Of a stretch of 64,000 bases of DNA, positions 45,109-55,290 are shown in pieces (within the stretch, counting starts at the first letter, position 1; every line of letters begins with the position of its first letter). Made by a program: the position numbers and the translations under genes. This stretch comes from Rhodococcus sp. ARC_M5 (GTDB lineage Bacteria > Actinomycetota > Actinomycetes > Mycobacteriales > Mycobacteriaceae), in assembly GCF_022810405.1 (NCBI RefSeq), contig NZ_JALGQE010000009.1, positions 62,001 to 126,000 of the forward strand. The letters are read 5' to 3'. The notes beneath the pieces are model-generated. The model was given only the letters and a program-made list of their open reading frames with translations, made no database searches and was not told the DNA's origin.

Positions 45109-45899
45109 CTCGTCGCTCCGACCGAGTTCGTTCGTCGAGGTCGGGAAACGCTGCAGGAGAAGACGATTCACCGCCCGTACTCACCGACAAGCAGGCGCGC
45201 GCGCTGGCCAGAGAAGAAGAGCGCGCCCGGGTGAAGCGGTCGAGGCGCAAGGCGCTGCTCATCGCGGCGGCCGTTGTGGCTCTCGTGGTGGGATCGGCTG
45301 CGCTGGTGTATTTCACGCCGCTGTTGTCGGTCCGGACCATTTCGGTCGCGGGGCAGTCGTCGGTATCCGAGCAGGAGATTCTCGAGCGGCTCGACGTTCC
45401 CGCCGGGCTTCCGCTCGTTCGGGTCGATACTGCAGCGGCGGCGCAGCGGGTGGCGACGATCCCGGCCCTGGCGACCGTGCGTGTGCAACGGAAGTACCCG
45501 TCGACCGTGCAGGTGACGGTCGAGGAACGAGTTCCGGTGGCGTTCTTCGATTCTCCCGACGGCACCCATCTGCTCGATTCCACCGGGGTCGATTTCGCGA
45601 TTGCACCGCCTCCGCCGGGGGTGGTGCGCCTGGTGACCGACAATCCGGTGTTCGGTGATCCGGTGACGAAAGACGCACTGGCGGTGCTCGATACGTTGCC
45701 ACCGCTGCTGCGCGATCAGGCCGCAGAGCTGCGCGCGAGCACCTTGTCCGACATCTCGATTCTGCTGCTCGACGGTCGCACTGTCGTGTGGGGCAGCAAG
45801 GAGGACTCGGAACGCAAGGCTGCGGTGGCGATCGCGCTGCTGTCGCAACCCGGTCAGATCTTCGATGTCTCGAGTCCGGATCTGCCCACCACGAAATAG
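45105..45899 (+). CDS. ftsQ: Cell division protein FtsQ
   Basis: A 264-residue bitopic divisome protein. A charged cytosolic tail (1-49) and one membrane segment (about 50-70) are followed by a POTRA domain beginning at [17 protein letters not shown] (about 77-93), with the [18 protein letters not shown] strand region. The rest is the FtsQ beta domain. It links FtsL/FtsB to the early divisome. GTG start overlaps murC. A 167-bp gap with a promoter separates it from ftsZ. Confidence 0.92.
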   Translation: MTRRSDRVRSSRSGNAAGEDDSPPVLTDKQARALAREEERARVKRSRRKALLIAAAVVALVVGSAALVYFTPLLSVRTISVAGQSSVSEQEILERLDVPAGLPLVRVDTAAAAQRVATIPALATVRVQRKYPSTVQVTVEERVPVAFFDSPDGTHLLDSTGVDFAIAPPPPGVVRLVTDNPVFGDPVTKDALAVLDTLPPLLRDQAAELRASTLSDISILLLDGRTVVWGSKEDSERKAAVAIALLSQPGQIFDVSSPDLPTTK

Positions 45900-45989
45900 T
45901 TTCGTCCGAGACGGGAATTTCGGCGCGGCGTCGGCGCGCCTAATGGCGATAGTCGTCGGCGATGAATAGCGTTTCGACCAGTTCAGTAC

Positions 45990-46020
45990 TTGACATAACT
46001 CTAAGCCTGTGGTTTAGGTT
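45990..46020 (+). promoter_or_regulatory. ftsZ promoter
   Basis: TTGACA at 45990-45995 is a perfect -35. TTAGGT at 46014-46019 (18-bp spacer) or TAGGTT one base later is the -10. The transcript would have a leader of about 40 nt ending in GGAAGG before the ftsZ ATG. This is the clearest sigma-A-type promoter in the window. Confidence 0.65.
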
Positions 46021-46066
46021 GAGGGTTTCCATTTTTCACGCAACACTCCACGGAAGGCGAGAGCCC

Positions 46067-47335
46067 ATGACGCCCCCGCACAACTACCTCGCCGTAATCA
46101 AGGTCGTCGGCATCGGCGGCGGCGGCGTGAACGCGGTCAACCGCATGATCGAACAGGGACTCAAGGGAGTCGAGTTCATCGCGGTCAACACCGACGCTCA
46201 GGCCTTGCTGATGAGTGACGCAGACGTCAAGCTCGACGTCGGCCGCGAACTGACCCGAGGACTCGGTGCCGGAGCCGACCCCGAGGTCGGTCGGCGTGCC
46301 GCGGACGATCACAAAGACGAGATCGAAGAGGTACTCAAGGGTGCCGACATGGTCTTCGTCACTGCGGGCGAGGGTGGCGGCACCGGTACCGGCGGTGCCC
46401 CCGTCGTCGCCAACATCGCGCGCAAGCTCGGTGCGTTGACCGTCGGTGTCGTCACCCGTCCGTTCTCGTTCGAGGGCAAGCGGCGCGGCGGCCAGGCCGA
46501 CACCGGCATCCAGCAGCTCCGTGAGTCGTGCGACACGCTCATCGTCATTCCCAATGATCGACTGCTCCAGCTCGGCGACGCCGCCGTCAGCCTGATGGAC
46601 GCATTCCGCAGCGCCGACGAGGTGTTGCTCAACGGCGTCCAGGGCATCACCGACCTGATCACCACCCCGGGTTTGATCAACGTCGACTTCGCCGACGTCA
46701 AGGGCGTCATGTCCGGCGCAGGCAGCGCATTGATGGGCATCGGTTCCTCCCGCGGTGAGGGACGCGCGATCAAGGCCGCCGAATCGGCGATCAATTCGCC
46801 GCTTCTCGAAGCCTCGATGGAAGGTGCACGCGGTGTGCTGCTGTCCATCGCCGGTGGATCCGACCTCGGTCTGTTCGAGATCAACGAGGCGGCGTCGCTG
46901 GTGCAGGAAGCCGCCCACATCGACGCCAACATCATCTTCGGAACCGTCATCGACGACTCGCTCGGCGACGAGGTGCGCGTCACCGTCATCGCCGCAGGCT
47001 TCGACGGCGGCACCCCGACGCGTCGCCCGGTCGAAGCGGCCGCCTCGACGCGCAGCCCGATCGGATCGGCTCGCTCGGGCGAGGTGTCGTCGCGGTCGAG
47101 CGAGGGGTCCGACGGTGCCGTGTTCCGCGACCCGGTCGGTGCACCGAGCGGCAGCAGCCTGCCGCCGTTGAATTCCTCGAGCTCGTCCAACCGTGAATCG
47201 TCCAGTCGTGAATCGGCAGCCGGCCAGGGCCGTGACTCGGGTGGACGCGAGTCGGTCGGATCGGGACGTCGCGTGCCGATCGCCGAGGACGAGGGCGAAG
47301 ACGATGTCGATGTGCCGTCCTTCATGCGGCGGTGA
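46067..47335 (+). CDS. ftsZ: Cell division GTPase FtsZ
   Basis: A 422-residue tubulin-like GTPase that forms the Z ring. [17 protein letters not shown] lies at the N-terminus, GGGTGTG at residues 103-109 binds GTP, and [11 protein letters not shown] with the Asp residues forms the T7 catalytic loop. A Ser/Arg-rich linker (about 315-405) leads to the conserved C-terminal peptide [10 protein letters not shown], bound by SepF and FtsW. ATG 46067 has GGAAGGCGAGAG upstream; an upstream frame start is unlikely. It overlaps pgeF in GTGA. Confidence 0.97.
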   Translation: MTPPHNYLAVIKVVGIGGGGVNAVNRMIEQGLKGVEFIAVNTDAQALLMSDADVKLDVGRELTRGLGAGADPEVGRRAADDHKDEIEEVLKGADMVFVTAGEGGGTGTGGAPVVANIARKLGALTVGVVTRPFSFEGKRRGGQADTGIQQLRESCDTLIVIPNDRLLQLGDAAVSLMDAFRSADEVLLNGVQGITDLITTPGLINVDFADVKGVMSGAGSALMGIGSSRGEGRAIKAAESAINSPLLEASMEGARGVLLSIAGGSDLGLFEINEAASLVQEAAHIDANIIFGTVIDDSLGDEVRVTVIAAGFDGGTPTRRPVEAAASTRSPIGSARSGEVSSRSSEGSDGAVFRDPVGAPSGSSLPPLNSSSSSNRESSSRESAAGQGRDSGGRESVGSGRRVPIAEDEGEDDVDVPSFMRR

Positions 47336-48099
47336 ACGAGGCCGCATCCGCCGGTCCGTTTCGTGTCCGACGCGTCTCGACGACGCGAGCGGGCGGAGTG
47401 TCGGCACCGCCGTTCGATACGTTCAACCTCGGTGATCACGTCGGTGACGACCCGGCAGCGGTAGAGGCGAACCGTCGACGCCTCGGCGATCGGTTGGGTA
47501 TGGGACTCGACCGGCTCGTGTTCATGGAGCAGGTCCACGGACGCACCGTCACGGTGGTCGACGGTCCGGTCGCAGAGCCGGTGCCGATGACCGACGCGTT
47601 GGTGACGACGCAGCGCGATCTGGGTCTGGTGGTGTTGACTGCCGACTGTGTGCCGATTCTGCTGTCCGACGAAGAAGCCGGAGTGATAGCCGCTGTGCAT
47701 GCGGGCCGGGTCGGGGCCCGTATCGGCATCGTTCCGCGAGTGCTGTCTGTCATGGTCGAACTCGGCGCGGTTCCGGAGCGGATCGGTGCGTTTCTCGGTC
47801 CGGCCGCGAGTGGTCGCCAGTACGAGGTGCCCGCGCAGATGAGAGCGGACGTCGACAAGCACCTTCCCGGCAGCGCGACGACAACCGTCCGCCACACGCC
47901 GGGCCTGGACATTCCCGCCGGTATCCGCGCGCAGCTGCTCACAGCGGGAGTGTCCGGGGTGGCGCAGGATCCGCGATGCACCATCGAGGACAGAACTCTG
48001 TTCAGTCATCGCCGCGAAGGGTCGACCGGCCGAATTGCCAGTGTCGTGTGGATGGACAGCACATCCCCGAACGATCGTCCCGAAGCGGCCCATCGGTGA
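47332..48099 (+). CDS. pgeF: Peptidoglycan editing factor / purine nucleoside phosphorylase (YfiH)
   Basis: A 255-residue protein of the YfiH (multicopper-like, DUF152) family. [10 protein letters not shown] with the zinc-binding Cys and [10 protein letters not shown] with His are the metal-site motifs, and MEQVHGRTV lies before them. Members act as purine nucleoside phosphorylases, and in E. coli as an editing factor that keeps L-Ser out of the MurC step. Its position after ftsZ is conserved in actinobacteria. GTG start overlapping the ftsZ stop. Confidence 0.88.
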   Translation: MNEAASAGPFRVRRVSTTRAGGVSAPPFDTFNLGDHVGDDPAAVEANRRRLGDRLGMGLDRLVFMEQVHGRTVTVVDGPVAEPVPMTDALVTTQRDLGLVVLTADCVPILLSDEEAGVIAAVHAGRVGARIGIVPRVLSVMVELGAVPERIGAFLGPAASGRQYEVPAQMRADVDKHLPGSATTTVRHTPGLDIPAGIRAQLLTAGVSGVAQDPRCTIEDRTLFSHRREGSTGRIASVVWMDSTSPNDRPEAAHR

Positions 48100-48118
48100 A
48101 CCGGCAGGGAAGGTTGTC

Positions 48119-48874
48119 ATGAGCGAACCCACCGACGGTGCCTCGGGCACAGAGCGGGCGCGAGAGATCGAGACGGCGTTGACATCGGTGCGGGAGCGGT
48201 TGCACCGCGCCTGTGTCGACGCGGGCCGGTCGCCCGCCGAGGTGGCTCTGCTGCCGGTGACCAAGTTCTTTCCCGCCTCCGACGTGCGCATCCTGTATGC
48301 CCTCGGTTGCCGCGACTTCGGCGAGTCCCGGGAGCAGGACGCGTCGCCCAAGGTCGCCGAGACGGCCGAGGAGTTCGGCGGCGATCCGCCCCGGTGGCAC
48401 ATGATCGGTCATCTGCAACGAAACAAGGCGAAGTCGGTCGCCGCGTGGGCGCACTCCATTCATTCCGTGGACAGTGCGCGGTTGGTGGCTGCACTGTCCA
48501 AGGCGACGACGAAGGCCTTGGACGAGGGACTTCGGTCGGCCGAGCTGGATGTGATCGTTCAGGTCAGTCTCGACGGAGATGTGCACCGCGGCGGCGTCGA
48601 ACGCGGCGAATTGCACGAGCTTGCGGACGTCGTGTCGAACGCAACCGGTGTGCGTCTCGCAGGGTTGATGGCGGTGCCACCTCTCGAGGCCGATCCGGAC
48701 GCCGCGTTCGCGGACCTGGAGGGTCTGCACAGCGAGCTTCTGGCGACTCATCCCGGAGCGCTCGAGCTGTCCGCGGGCATGACCGGAGACCTGGAAGCTG
48801 CTGTGCGGCACGGATCGACGTGCGTGCGTGTCGGTACCGCAATACTCGGCGCGCGGCCGATAGCCTCGCAATAG
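48119..48874 (+). CDS. PLP homeostasis protein YggS
   Basis: A 251-residue single-domain PLP-binding TIM barrel. Lys49 in PVTKFFPA is the PLP-linked lysine. [22 protein letters not shown] and [14 protein letters not shown] are the family blocks (the usual LSMGMS-type motif appears here as LSAGMT). YggS/PROSC proteins control free pyridoxal phosphate and amino acid pools. GGGAAGG lies 5 nt before the ATG. It lies between pgeF and sepF as in other actinobacteria. Confidence 0.9.
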   Translation: MSEPTDGASGTERAREIETALTSVRERLHRACVDAGRSPAEVALLPVTKFFPASDVRILYALGCRDFGESREQDASPKVAETAEEFGGDPPRWHMIGHLQRNKAKSVAAWAHSIHSVDSARLVAALSKATTKALDEGLRSAELDVIVQVSLDGDVHRGGVERGELHELADVVSNATGVRLAGLMAVPPLEADPDAAFADLEGLHSELLATHPGALELSAGMTGDLEAAVRHGSTCVRVGTAILGARPIASQ

Positions 48875-48957
48875 CAATCCACGGATCACATCAGTCACAA
48901 CAGACACTTGCGAACCTGGGGATCGACAGTAGACACACCGCCACGGAAGGCAGAACG

Positions 48958-49605
48958 ATGAGCACCCTGCACAAGTTCAAGGCGTACTTCGGCATGGTTC
49001 CGCTCGCCGACTACGAGGACGACTACCTCGACGAGCCGGACGCGCGGCGCAGCTCCCGTGGCGGTCGTGACAGCTACGACGACATCGACGACCGTGACTT
49101 CGTCAAGCCGTCGTTCGGTGGATCCAGGCATGCACAGGTCGAGGACGACTACGACGACTACGAGGCACCGCGTCCGGCGGCCACATTGGCCCCGATCGGT
49201 GGACGTGGACGCGGAGCCGCCCCGACCACGCGCGGAGCGGCAACCAGAGGAGCGTTGGCGATGGACACTCGCATGGATGTGCGTGCGGAGACCCGGCGCA
49301 GCCCGATCGTCGACGACGGCGGTCCCCTGTCGAAGATCACCACGCTGCGCCCGCGGGACTACAGCGAGGCCCGCACGATCGGCGAGCGCTTCCGAGACGG
49401 CACTCCGGTCATCATGGATCTGGTCGAGATGAGCAACGCCGACGCCAAGCGCCTGGTCGATTTTGCTGCCGGTCTGGCGTTCGCGCTTCGCGGTTCCTTC
49501 GACAAGGTGGCGACGAAGGTCTTCCTGCTGTCGCCCGCCGACGTCGACGTCTCGCCACAGGAGCGCAGGCGTATCGCCGAGACCGGCTTCTACAGTCAGC
49601 AGTGA
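48958..49605 (+). CDS. sepF: Cell division protein SepF
   Basis: A 215-residue protein that ties FtsZ filaments to the membrane. The N-terminal amphipathic helix [13 protein letters not shown] (residues 1-13) binds lipid. An acidic Tyr/Asp-rich and Arg/Gly-rich linker runs to about residue 115. The SepF core starts at [19 protein letters not shown] and includes [23 protein letters not shown], split by a turn. GGAAGG lies 7 nt before the ATG. It is the only known Z-ring membrane anchor in actinobacteria without FtsA. Confidence 0.95.
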   Translation: MSTLHKFKAYFGMVPLADYEDDYLDEPDARRSSRGGRDSYDDIDDRDFVKPSFGGSRHAQVEDDYDDYEAPRPAATLAPIGGRGRGAAPTTRGAATRGALAMDTRMDVRAETRRSPIVDDGGPLSKITTLRPRDYSEARTIGERFRDGTPVIMDLVEMSNADAKRLVDFAAGLAFALRGSFDKVATKVFLLSPADVDVSPQERRRIAETGFYSQQ

Positions 49606-49687
49606 AAGATTCACTGTTCGGGGTGGTAGTTCAGGGCTGTGACCAGGGCGCTTTGCTCAGCCCGCCGAAGTCAGGCAGAGTATAGCC

Positions 49688-49975
49688 GTGATCGTGTTCA
49701 CGGTGATCAACATCGTATTGTTTCTTTTTTGGCTCCTTCTCATCGGTCGAATCATCGTCGAGTTCATCAGGACTTTCGCGAGAGATTGGCAACCGACCGG
49801 GTTGGTCGTCATCCTGCTCGAGGCGATCTTCACGGTCACCGACCCGCCGGTCAAGTTCCTCCGCAAGATAATTCCGCCGCTCAACCTCGGTGGAGTTCGA
49901 CTGGACCTGTCCATCATGGTCCTGCTGTTCGTCGTCTTCATCGCGTGGAACATAACCAGTGGTCTCGCGGCCTGA
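49688..49975 (+). CDS. YggT-family membrane protein
   Basis: A 95-residue protein with two membrane segments (about residues 3-24 and 72-92) and a loop with FARDWQPTG and TDPPVKFLRKIIPP, the YggT motifs. Mycobacterial Rv2146c has the same length and place. A role in osmotic tolerance or division is proposed for the family but not settled. The GTG start lacks a strong ribosome binding site. Confidence 0.88.
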   Translation: MIVFTVINIVLFLFWLLLIGRIIVEFIRTFARDWQPTGLVVILLEAIFTVTDPPVKFLRKIIPPLNLGGVRLDLSIMVLLFVVFIAWNITSGLAA

Positions 49976-49998
49976 GATCGAAGATAGATGTTAGAACG

Positions 49999-50025
49999 CG
50001 GGACGCGCGCAAGCTGCGTGTCCCG
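49999..50025 (+). terminator. Hairpin between yggT and wag31
   Basis: A 10-bp stem with one G-U pair (49999-50008 with 50016-50025) and a 7-nt loop, 24 bp past the yggT-type gene. No U-tract follows. Downstream, TATAACT at 50083-50089 may be the -10 of wag31, so this hairpin could separate two transcripts. Confidence 0.5.
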
Positions 50026-50133
50026 TGTGACAGAATGGACGCCAGTTACAGTTTGATTGTTCTGCACTCGCGCGGAATGGCATATAACTGAATGCTTGCT
50101 CTACCGCCCCAAGACGCGTGAAGGGATCCTTCC

Positions 50134-50985
50134 ATGCCGCTGACTCCAGCTGATGTGCACAATGTCGCGTTCAGCAAGCCGCCCATCGGTAAGCGCGGTT
50201 ACAACGAAGACGAGGTCGACGCTTTTCTCGACCTCGTCGAGCAAGAGTTGTCGCGACTGATCGAAGAGAACGCCGACCTCCGCCAGCGGGTCGGTGAGCT
50301 CGATCAGGAGCTCGCGGATGCCAAGAGCGCCGGACGGCAGAGCCCGCAACCGGCTCAGACCGCCGCACCGAAAGCGGAGCCACAGCGCCCCGTGGATCCC
50401 CCCAAGCCGCAGCCGGTCGTGCAGCAGCCGGCCCCGGTCGCGCCCGTTGCAGCAGCTCCGCAGCAGTCCGGCGACTCCAACATGCAGGCCGCGAAGATTC
50501 TCGGTCTCGCGCAGGAGATGGCCGACCGCCTCACCGGTGATGCCAAGTCGGAGTCCGAGCAGCTGCTCGGCAACGCTCGGACCAACGCCGAGCGTCTGGT
50601 GTCGGACGCACGTACGCGTTCGGAATCGATGATGTCCGAGGCTCGGCAGAAGTCCGAGTCGCTGTTGTCCGACGCGCAGACACGGTCCGAGACCCAGCTG
50701 CGTCAGGCCAAGGAGAAGGCCGATGCGCTGCAGGCCGACGCCGAGCGCAAGCACACCGAGATCATGGCGACGATCAACCAGCAGCGTTCCGTGCTGGAAG
50801 GCCGCATCGAGCAGCTCAAGACGTTCGAGCGCGAGTACCGAGTGCGGCTCAAGTCGTACCTCGAGTCTCAGCTCGAAGAGCTGGAGAACCGTTCCTCGGC
50901 TCTCCCGGTGGACAACGGTCAGGACAATTTCAACCAGGACACCCAGTCGTCCGGTTACAGCCAGTCGTACGCCAAGGGCAACTGA
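50134..50985 (+). CDS. wag31: Polar growth protein Wag31 (DivIVA)
   Basis: A 283-residue coiled-coil protein that marks the poles and directs tip growth. The membrane-binding N-terminal domain has [21 protein letters not shown] (split at the Arg turn; about residues 12-32). A Pro/Gln-rich linker (about 70-115) follows, then a long coiled coil with repeats of about eleven residues ([33 protein letters not shown]). A Gln/Asn/Ser-rich tail ends the protein. In mycobacteria it is phosphorylated by PknA/PknB. AAGGGA precedes the ATG. Confidence 0.95.
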   Translation: MPLTPADVHNVAFSKPPIGKRGYNEDEVDAFLDLVEQELSRLIEENADLRQRVGELDQELADAKSAGRQSPQPAQTAAPKAEPQRPVDPPKPQPVVQQPAPVAPVAAAPQQSGDSNMQAAKILGLAQEMADRLTGDAKSESEQLLGNARTNAERLVSDARTRSESMMSEARQKSESLLSDAQTRSETQLRQAKEKADALQADAERKHTEIMATINQQRSVLEGRIEQLKTFEREYRVRLKSYLESQLEELENRSSALPVDNGQDNFNQDTQSSGYSQSYAKGN

Positions 50986-51063
50986 CGCACTACCGGTCTC
51001 CGACGCTGCCGTGTGCGGCAGGGTCGGATCGGTTGTGGCGTCGAGTGGTGAGCGAGGAAACCA

Positions 51064-51240
51064 GTGTTGGTCCTGACTCTCGGCGCAGCAGCGATCGGCT
51101 TCGGCCTTCTTGTCATCGCCTTGATGACAGGGTCCGTCGTCTGGGCGTGGGCCTGCATCGTGGTGTGCATCGTGGGTGCAGGTCTGCTGTTGGTCGGAGC
51201 GCTCACGGGCCGACGGCCACCGCCCGAGCTCGACAGGTAG
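51064..51240 (+). CDS. Small two-segment membrane protein (Rv2144c position)
   Basis: A 58-residue protein starting at GTG with AGGAAA upstream. The translation begins MLVLTLGAAAIGFGLLVI and ends LTGRRPPPELDR. It holds two hydrophobic stretches, about residues 4-22 and 25-47, and a short basic, Pro-rich end. Mycobacteria have a small membrane protein gene (Rv2144c) after wag31, so it is probably real although short. Function unknown. Confidence 0.65.
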   Translation: MLVLTLGAAAIGFGLLVIALMTGSVVWAWACIVVCIVGAGLLLVGALTGRRPPPELDR

Positions 51241-51267
51241 CATGACCATGTTCCATTCGATCGATTT

Positions 51268-51527
51268 TCACGCGTAGATCCGGCCATCACCGGGGAGCTT
51301 TCGGAAGAACGACGTTCGGTGCGACACCCTCGGGTGTTTCGGATCGACGTTCAGTAGAACCGAACGGGTGAGCCCGTCACAGCTCACGTGGAGTGGCTCA
51401 CCTCGACGACACTGTCGTCGAAGGCAGAGCAAGCGGGGTGGTACCGCGGTATCGGGCGTGAGATTCGCCCGATGATCGTCCCCGTGCCAACTGACGTTGC
51501 GTCTCGTACGCGACCGGCACGGAGGAG
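51268..51527 (+). promoter_or_regulatory. T-box leader of ileS, translational type
   Basis: GGGTGGTACCGCGG at 51436-51449 is the T-box core that pairs with uncharged tRNA. The 5' part holds a short Stem I around 51270-51300 with an AUC codon at 51278-51280, the likely isoleucine specifier; a second ATC at 51286-51288 lies in the loop. CCGTGCC (51482-51488) pairs with GGCACGG (51516-51522), which runs into the ribosome binding site GGAGGAG (51521-51527). Uncharged tRNA-Ile would open it and allow translation. Confidence 0.88.
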
Positions 51528-51533
51528 AGAACC

Positions 51534-54500
51534 ATGACAGAGTCGAGCGCCCGTCCGAACTCGGGGTCGTACCCGCTGGTGGACCGGGCCGAGGGCCGAT
51601 CGGGCAGCGTTCCGTTTCCCGACCTCGAACGCATCGTTCTGCACGAGTGGGCCGAGGACGGCACTTTCCGTGCCAGCATCGACAATCGAGCCGATGCCGA
51701 GGAGTTCGTCTTCTACGACGGCCCACCCTTCGCCAACGGTCTGCCCCATTACGGGCACCTGCTCACCGGGTACGTCAAGGACCTCGTCCCGCGATTCCAG
51801 ACCATGCGCGGCAAGAAGGTCGAGCGACGCTTCGGGTGGGATTGTCACGGTCTGCCCGCCGAGTTGGAAGCGGAGAAGCAGCTCGGCATCAAGGACAAGT
51901 CCGAGATCGACGAGATGGGCCTGGCGAAGTTCAACGCCTACTGCAAGCAGTCGGTGCTGCAGTACACCGACGAGTGGCGTGACTACGTCACTCGGCAGGC
52001 GCGGTGGGTCGACTTCGACAACGACTACAAGACGCTCGACGTGGACTTCATGGAGTCGGTCATGTGGGCGTTCAAGACACTGCACGACAAGGGCCTGATC
52101 TATCAGGGCTACCGGGTGTTGCCCTACAGCTGGTACGAGCAGACGCCGTTGTCCAATCAGGAAACACGGCTCGACGACGCGTACAAGATGCGTCAGGATC
52201 CGGCGGTCACCGTCACGATGCCGTTGACGGCTCCCGGTTCGCCGCTGGACGGGGCGAACGCGCTGATCTGGACCACCACCCCGTGGACCCTGCCGTCGAA
52301 CCTGGCGATCGCGGTGCACCCCGAGGTGCACTACGTGCAGGTACGCGGAACCGACGGTGAACGGTATGTGCTTGCGGCACTGCGACTCTCGCATTATGCG
52401 AAGGAACTGGGAGAGGACCCGGAGGTGCTCTCGGAGCACACCGGTGCCGAGTTGGTCGGACTCTCCTACGCACCGCCCTACGACTTCTTCCTCGGCCACG
52501 AGAATGCACACCGTGTATTGCAGGCCGACTACGTCACCACCGATTCGGGTACCGGAATCGTGCACCTCGCACCGGCTTTCGGTGAAGAGGACATGGACGT
52601 CGCCACGGCGAACGGAATCGAGGTCGTGCAGCCGCTCGATGCCGGCGGCAAATTCACGTCGCTGGTGCCGCCGTACGAGGGTCTGATGGTGTTCGACGCC
52701 AACCCGGTGATCATCAAGGACCTCAAGGCCTCCGGTCGGTTGCTGCGGCACGAGACCATCGAGCACTCGTACCCGCACAGCTGGCGCAGTGGTCAGCCGC
52801 TGATCTACATGGCAGTGCCGTCGTGGTTCGTCGCAGTCACCAAGTTCCGCGATCGAATGGTCGAGCTGAACCAGGAGATCACCTGGGTGCCCGAGCACAT
52901 CAAGGACGGCCAGTTCGGCAAGTGGCTCGAAGGCGCACGCGACTGGAACATCAGCCGAAACCGATACTGGGGCAGCCCGATTCCGGCGTGGACGTCCGAC
53001 GATCCGGCCTACCCGCGACTGGACGTCTACGGCAGCCTGGACGAGCTCGAGCGTGACTTCGGCGTGCGACCGACCGATCTGCATCGCCCCTACATCGACG
53101 ATCTGACGCGACCCAACCCGGACGACCCGACCGGCAAGTCGACGATGCGTCGGGTGCCCGAGGTGCTGGACTGCTGGTTCGAGTCCGGCTCGATGCCGTA
53201 CGCGCAGGTGCATTTCCCGTTCGAGAACGAGGAGTGGTTCCAGACACACAACCCGGGCGACTTCATCGTCGAGTACAACGGGCAGACGCGCGGCTGGTTC
53301 TACACCCTGCACGTGCTGGCCACTGCGTTGTTCGATCGACCGGCCTTCAAAACTGTTGCCGCCCATGGCATCGTGCTCGGCGAAGACGGCCTGAAGATGA
53401 GCAAGTCCAAGGGTAACTACCCGGATGTCAAGGAGGTCTTCGACCGCGACGGCTCCGATGCCATGCGGTGGTTCCTGATGTCCTCGCCGATCCTGCGCGG
53501 CGGCAACCTCATCGTCACCGAGCAGGGCATCCGTGAGGGTGTCCGCCAGGCGTTGTTGCCGATCTGGAACGCGTGGAGCTTCCTGCAGCTCTACGCGTCG
53601 ACGCCGGGGCAGTGGCGTACCGACTCGCCGCACGTACTCGATCGCTATGTGCTGGCCAAGCTGTCGGCCACCCGGGACGCCATCACCGATGCGCTCGAGG
53701 GAAACGACATCGCCGGAGCGTGCGACGAGCTACGCACGTTCTGTGACGCACTCACCAATTGGTATGTCCGACGGTCTCGTTCGCGGTTCTGGAGCGAGGA
53801 CGCCGACGCGATCGACACCCTGCACACCGTGCTGGAGGTGCTCACTCGCATCGCCGCTCCGCTGTTGCCGCTGATCAGTGAAGTGGTGTGGCGCGGATTG
53901 ACCGGTGGCCGTTCGGTGCACCTGACCGACTGGCCCGAGGCAGGCGAACTGCCCTCGGATCCGGAACTGGTCGAGAGCATGGACGAGGTGCGCACCGTGT
54001 GCTCGACGGTTCTCGGTCTGCGGAAGGCGCAGAATCTGCGAGTGCGGCTGCCGCTGCCCGAGGTGACGGTCGCGGCCGCCGATGCGGAGCGGCTGCGTCC
54101 GTTCGTCGACATCATCTCCGACGAGGTCAACGTCAAGAAGGTCGATCTGACCGACGACGTTGCGGCGCACGGAAAGTTCGAGCTCGTCGTCAATGCCCGG
54201 GCTGCGGGTCCTCGGATCGGTAAGGACGTCCAGACGGTCATCAAGGCCGTCAAGGCAGGGGATTGGTCCGAGGATGCCGACGGAGTCGTGAGCGCCGCCG
54301 GTATCGCGTTGCTGCCGGAGGAATTCACCAGCAGACTCGTTGCAGCCGAGCCCGAGTCGACGGCACCGCTGCCCGGAAACGCCGGCCTGGTGGTGCTCGA
54401 TTCGGCCGTCACCGAGGAACTGGAGGCCGAGGGTTGGGCCAAGGACCGCATCCGCGAGTTGCAGGATGCCCGTCGCAGTCACGGATTCGACGTCTCGGAC

Positions 54501-54671
54501 CGAATCGATATCGTCATGGAGGTCCCCGAGCACAGGCAGGGCTGGCTCGACACCCATCGTGATCTGATCGCCGGCGAGGTGCTCGCACTCTCGCTGGTCG
54601 ACGGCCGCGTCGGCGACGACGGCAGCGATCTCGGTGAGGGAGTGCGGGCAGCGATCACCAAGTCGTCATGA
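51534..54671 (+). CDS. ileS: Isoleucyl-tRNA synthetase
   Basis: A 1045-residue class Ia synthetase that charges tRNA-Ile and edits valine. The HIGH-type motif is HYGH at residues 72-75 (the variant with Tyr), and KMSKS is at 621-625. The editing CP1 domain lies between, with [11 protein letters not shown]. The long form and C-terminal region fit the IleS2, eukaryote-like type, which is often resistant to mupirocin. GGAGGAG lies 6 nt before the ATG and is controlled by the T-box. Confidence 0.96.
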   Translation: MTESSARPNSGSYPLVDRAEGRSGSVPFPDLERIVLHEWAEDGTFRASIDNRADAEEFVFYDGPPFANGLPHYGHLLTGYVKDLVPRFQTMRGKKVERRFGWDCHGLPAELEAEKQLGIKDKSEIDEMGLAKFNAYCKQSVLQYTDEWRDYVTRQARWVDFDNDYKTLDVDFMESVMWAFKTLHDKGLIYQGYRVLPYSWYEQTPLSNQETRLDDAYKMRQDPAVTVTMPLTAPGSPLDGANALIWTTTPWTLPSNLAIAVHPEVHYVQVRGTDGERYVLAALRLSHYAKELGEDPEVLSEHTGAELVGLSYAPPYDFFLGHENAHRVLQADYVTTDSGTGIVHLAPAFGEEDMDVATANGIEVVQPLDAGGKFTSLVPPYEGLMVFDANPVIIKDLKASGRLLRHETIEHSYPHSWRSGQPLIYMAVPSWFVAVTKFRDRMVELNQEITWVPEHIKDGQFGKWLEGARDWNISRNRYWGSPIPAWTSDDPAYPRLDVYGSLDELERDFGVRPTDLHRPYIDDLTRPNPDDPTGKSTMRRVPEVLDCWFESGSMPYAQVHFPFENEEWFQTHNPGDFIVEYNGQTRGWFYTLHVLATALFDRPAFKTVAAHGIVLGEDGLKMSKSKGNYPDVKEVFDRDGSDAMRWFLMSSPILRGGNLIVTEQGIREGVRQALLPIWNAWSFLQLYASTPGQWRTDSPHVLDRYVLAKLSATRDAITDALEGNDIAGACDELRTFCDALTNWYVRRSRSRFWSEDADAIDTLHTVLEVLTRIAAPLLPLISEVVWRGLTGGRSVHLTDWPEAGELPSDPELVESMDEVRTVCSTVLGLRKAQNLRVRLPLPEVTVAAADAERLRPFVDIISDEVNVKKVDLTDDVAAHGKFELVVNARAAGPRIGKDVQTVIKAVKAGDWSEDADGVVSAAGIALLPEEFTSRLVAAEPESTAPLPGNAGLVVLDSAVTEELEAEGWAKDRIRELQDARRSHGFDVSDRIDIVMEVPEHRQGWLDTHRDLIAGEVLALSLVDGRVGDDGSDLGEGVRAAITKSS

Positions 54672-55285
54672 TCGGCGGCGACGTATCGGTGGACGCCGTC
54701 CGTGAGCTTCTCGCCGACGCTCACGGCGGTGTCGTGCCGATCGTCGCCCCGTACGCCGGGCAGCTCGACGCCGAGACGTTCGGCGAGTTGATCGAGGTGA
54801 TGCGCGCGACGATGCACGACGCGCCCGGTGTCGGTCTGGCTGCGCCGCAGATCGGCATCCCGCTCCGGATCGCGGTGATCGAGGATCGCTGCGACGTAGG
54901 AGCGGATGTCGCCCGAGTCCGCGAGCGGACGCGGCTTCCGTTCCGCGTGTTGGTCAATCCCCGGTACACCCCGGTCGGGTCGCGGACGGCCGGATTCTAC
55001 GAGGGGTGCCTCAGTGTCCCCGGCTATCAGGCCGTCGTCACGCGCGCGGCCGAGGTCCGACTCCAGTGCGCCGATGAGACCGGCCGCGCTGTCGACGAGG
55101 TGGTTCTGGGTTGGCCGGCCAGGATCGTGGCGCACGAGACCGACCATCTCGATGGCACCCTGTACATCGACACCGCGCACACCAGATCGCTGACGACGAG
55201 TGGGATGTACGGCGAAATGTGGTCGGACCCGACCCCCGAACGCGCCGCGCAGGCGCTCGGATTCGCTACCGACGACCATCGTTGA
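54668..55285 (+). CDS. def: Peptide deformylase
   Basis: A 205-residue iron/zinc hydrolase removing the formyl group from nascent proteins. The three motifs are [10 protein letters not shown] (about residues 56-65), EGCLSVPG with the metal ligand Cys114, and HETDHLDG with His156, Glu157 and His160. Insertions between motifs 1 and 2 are as in actinobacterial enzymes. The ATG overlaps the ileS stop (ATGA), so it shares the T-box-controlled transcript. It may be one of two deformylases, as in other rhodococci. Confidence 0.93.
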   Translation: MIGGDVSVDAVRELLADAHGGVVPIVAPYAGQLDAETFGELIEVMRATMHDAPGVGLAAPQIGIPLRIAVIEDRCDVGADVARVRERTRLPFRVLVNPRYTPVGSRTAGFYEGCLSVPGYQAVVTRAAEVRLQCADETGRAVDEVVLGWPARIVAHETDHLDGTLYIDTAHTRSLTTSGMYGEMWSDPTPERAAQALGFATDDHR

Positions 55286-55290
55286 CGACC

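Noticed and set aside
43123-45171. A 682-codon open frame on the minus strand
   Set aside because: It is the antisense of murG and murC, both with complete family motifs; no independent support.
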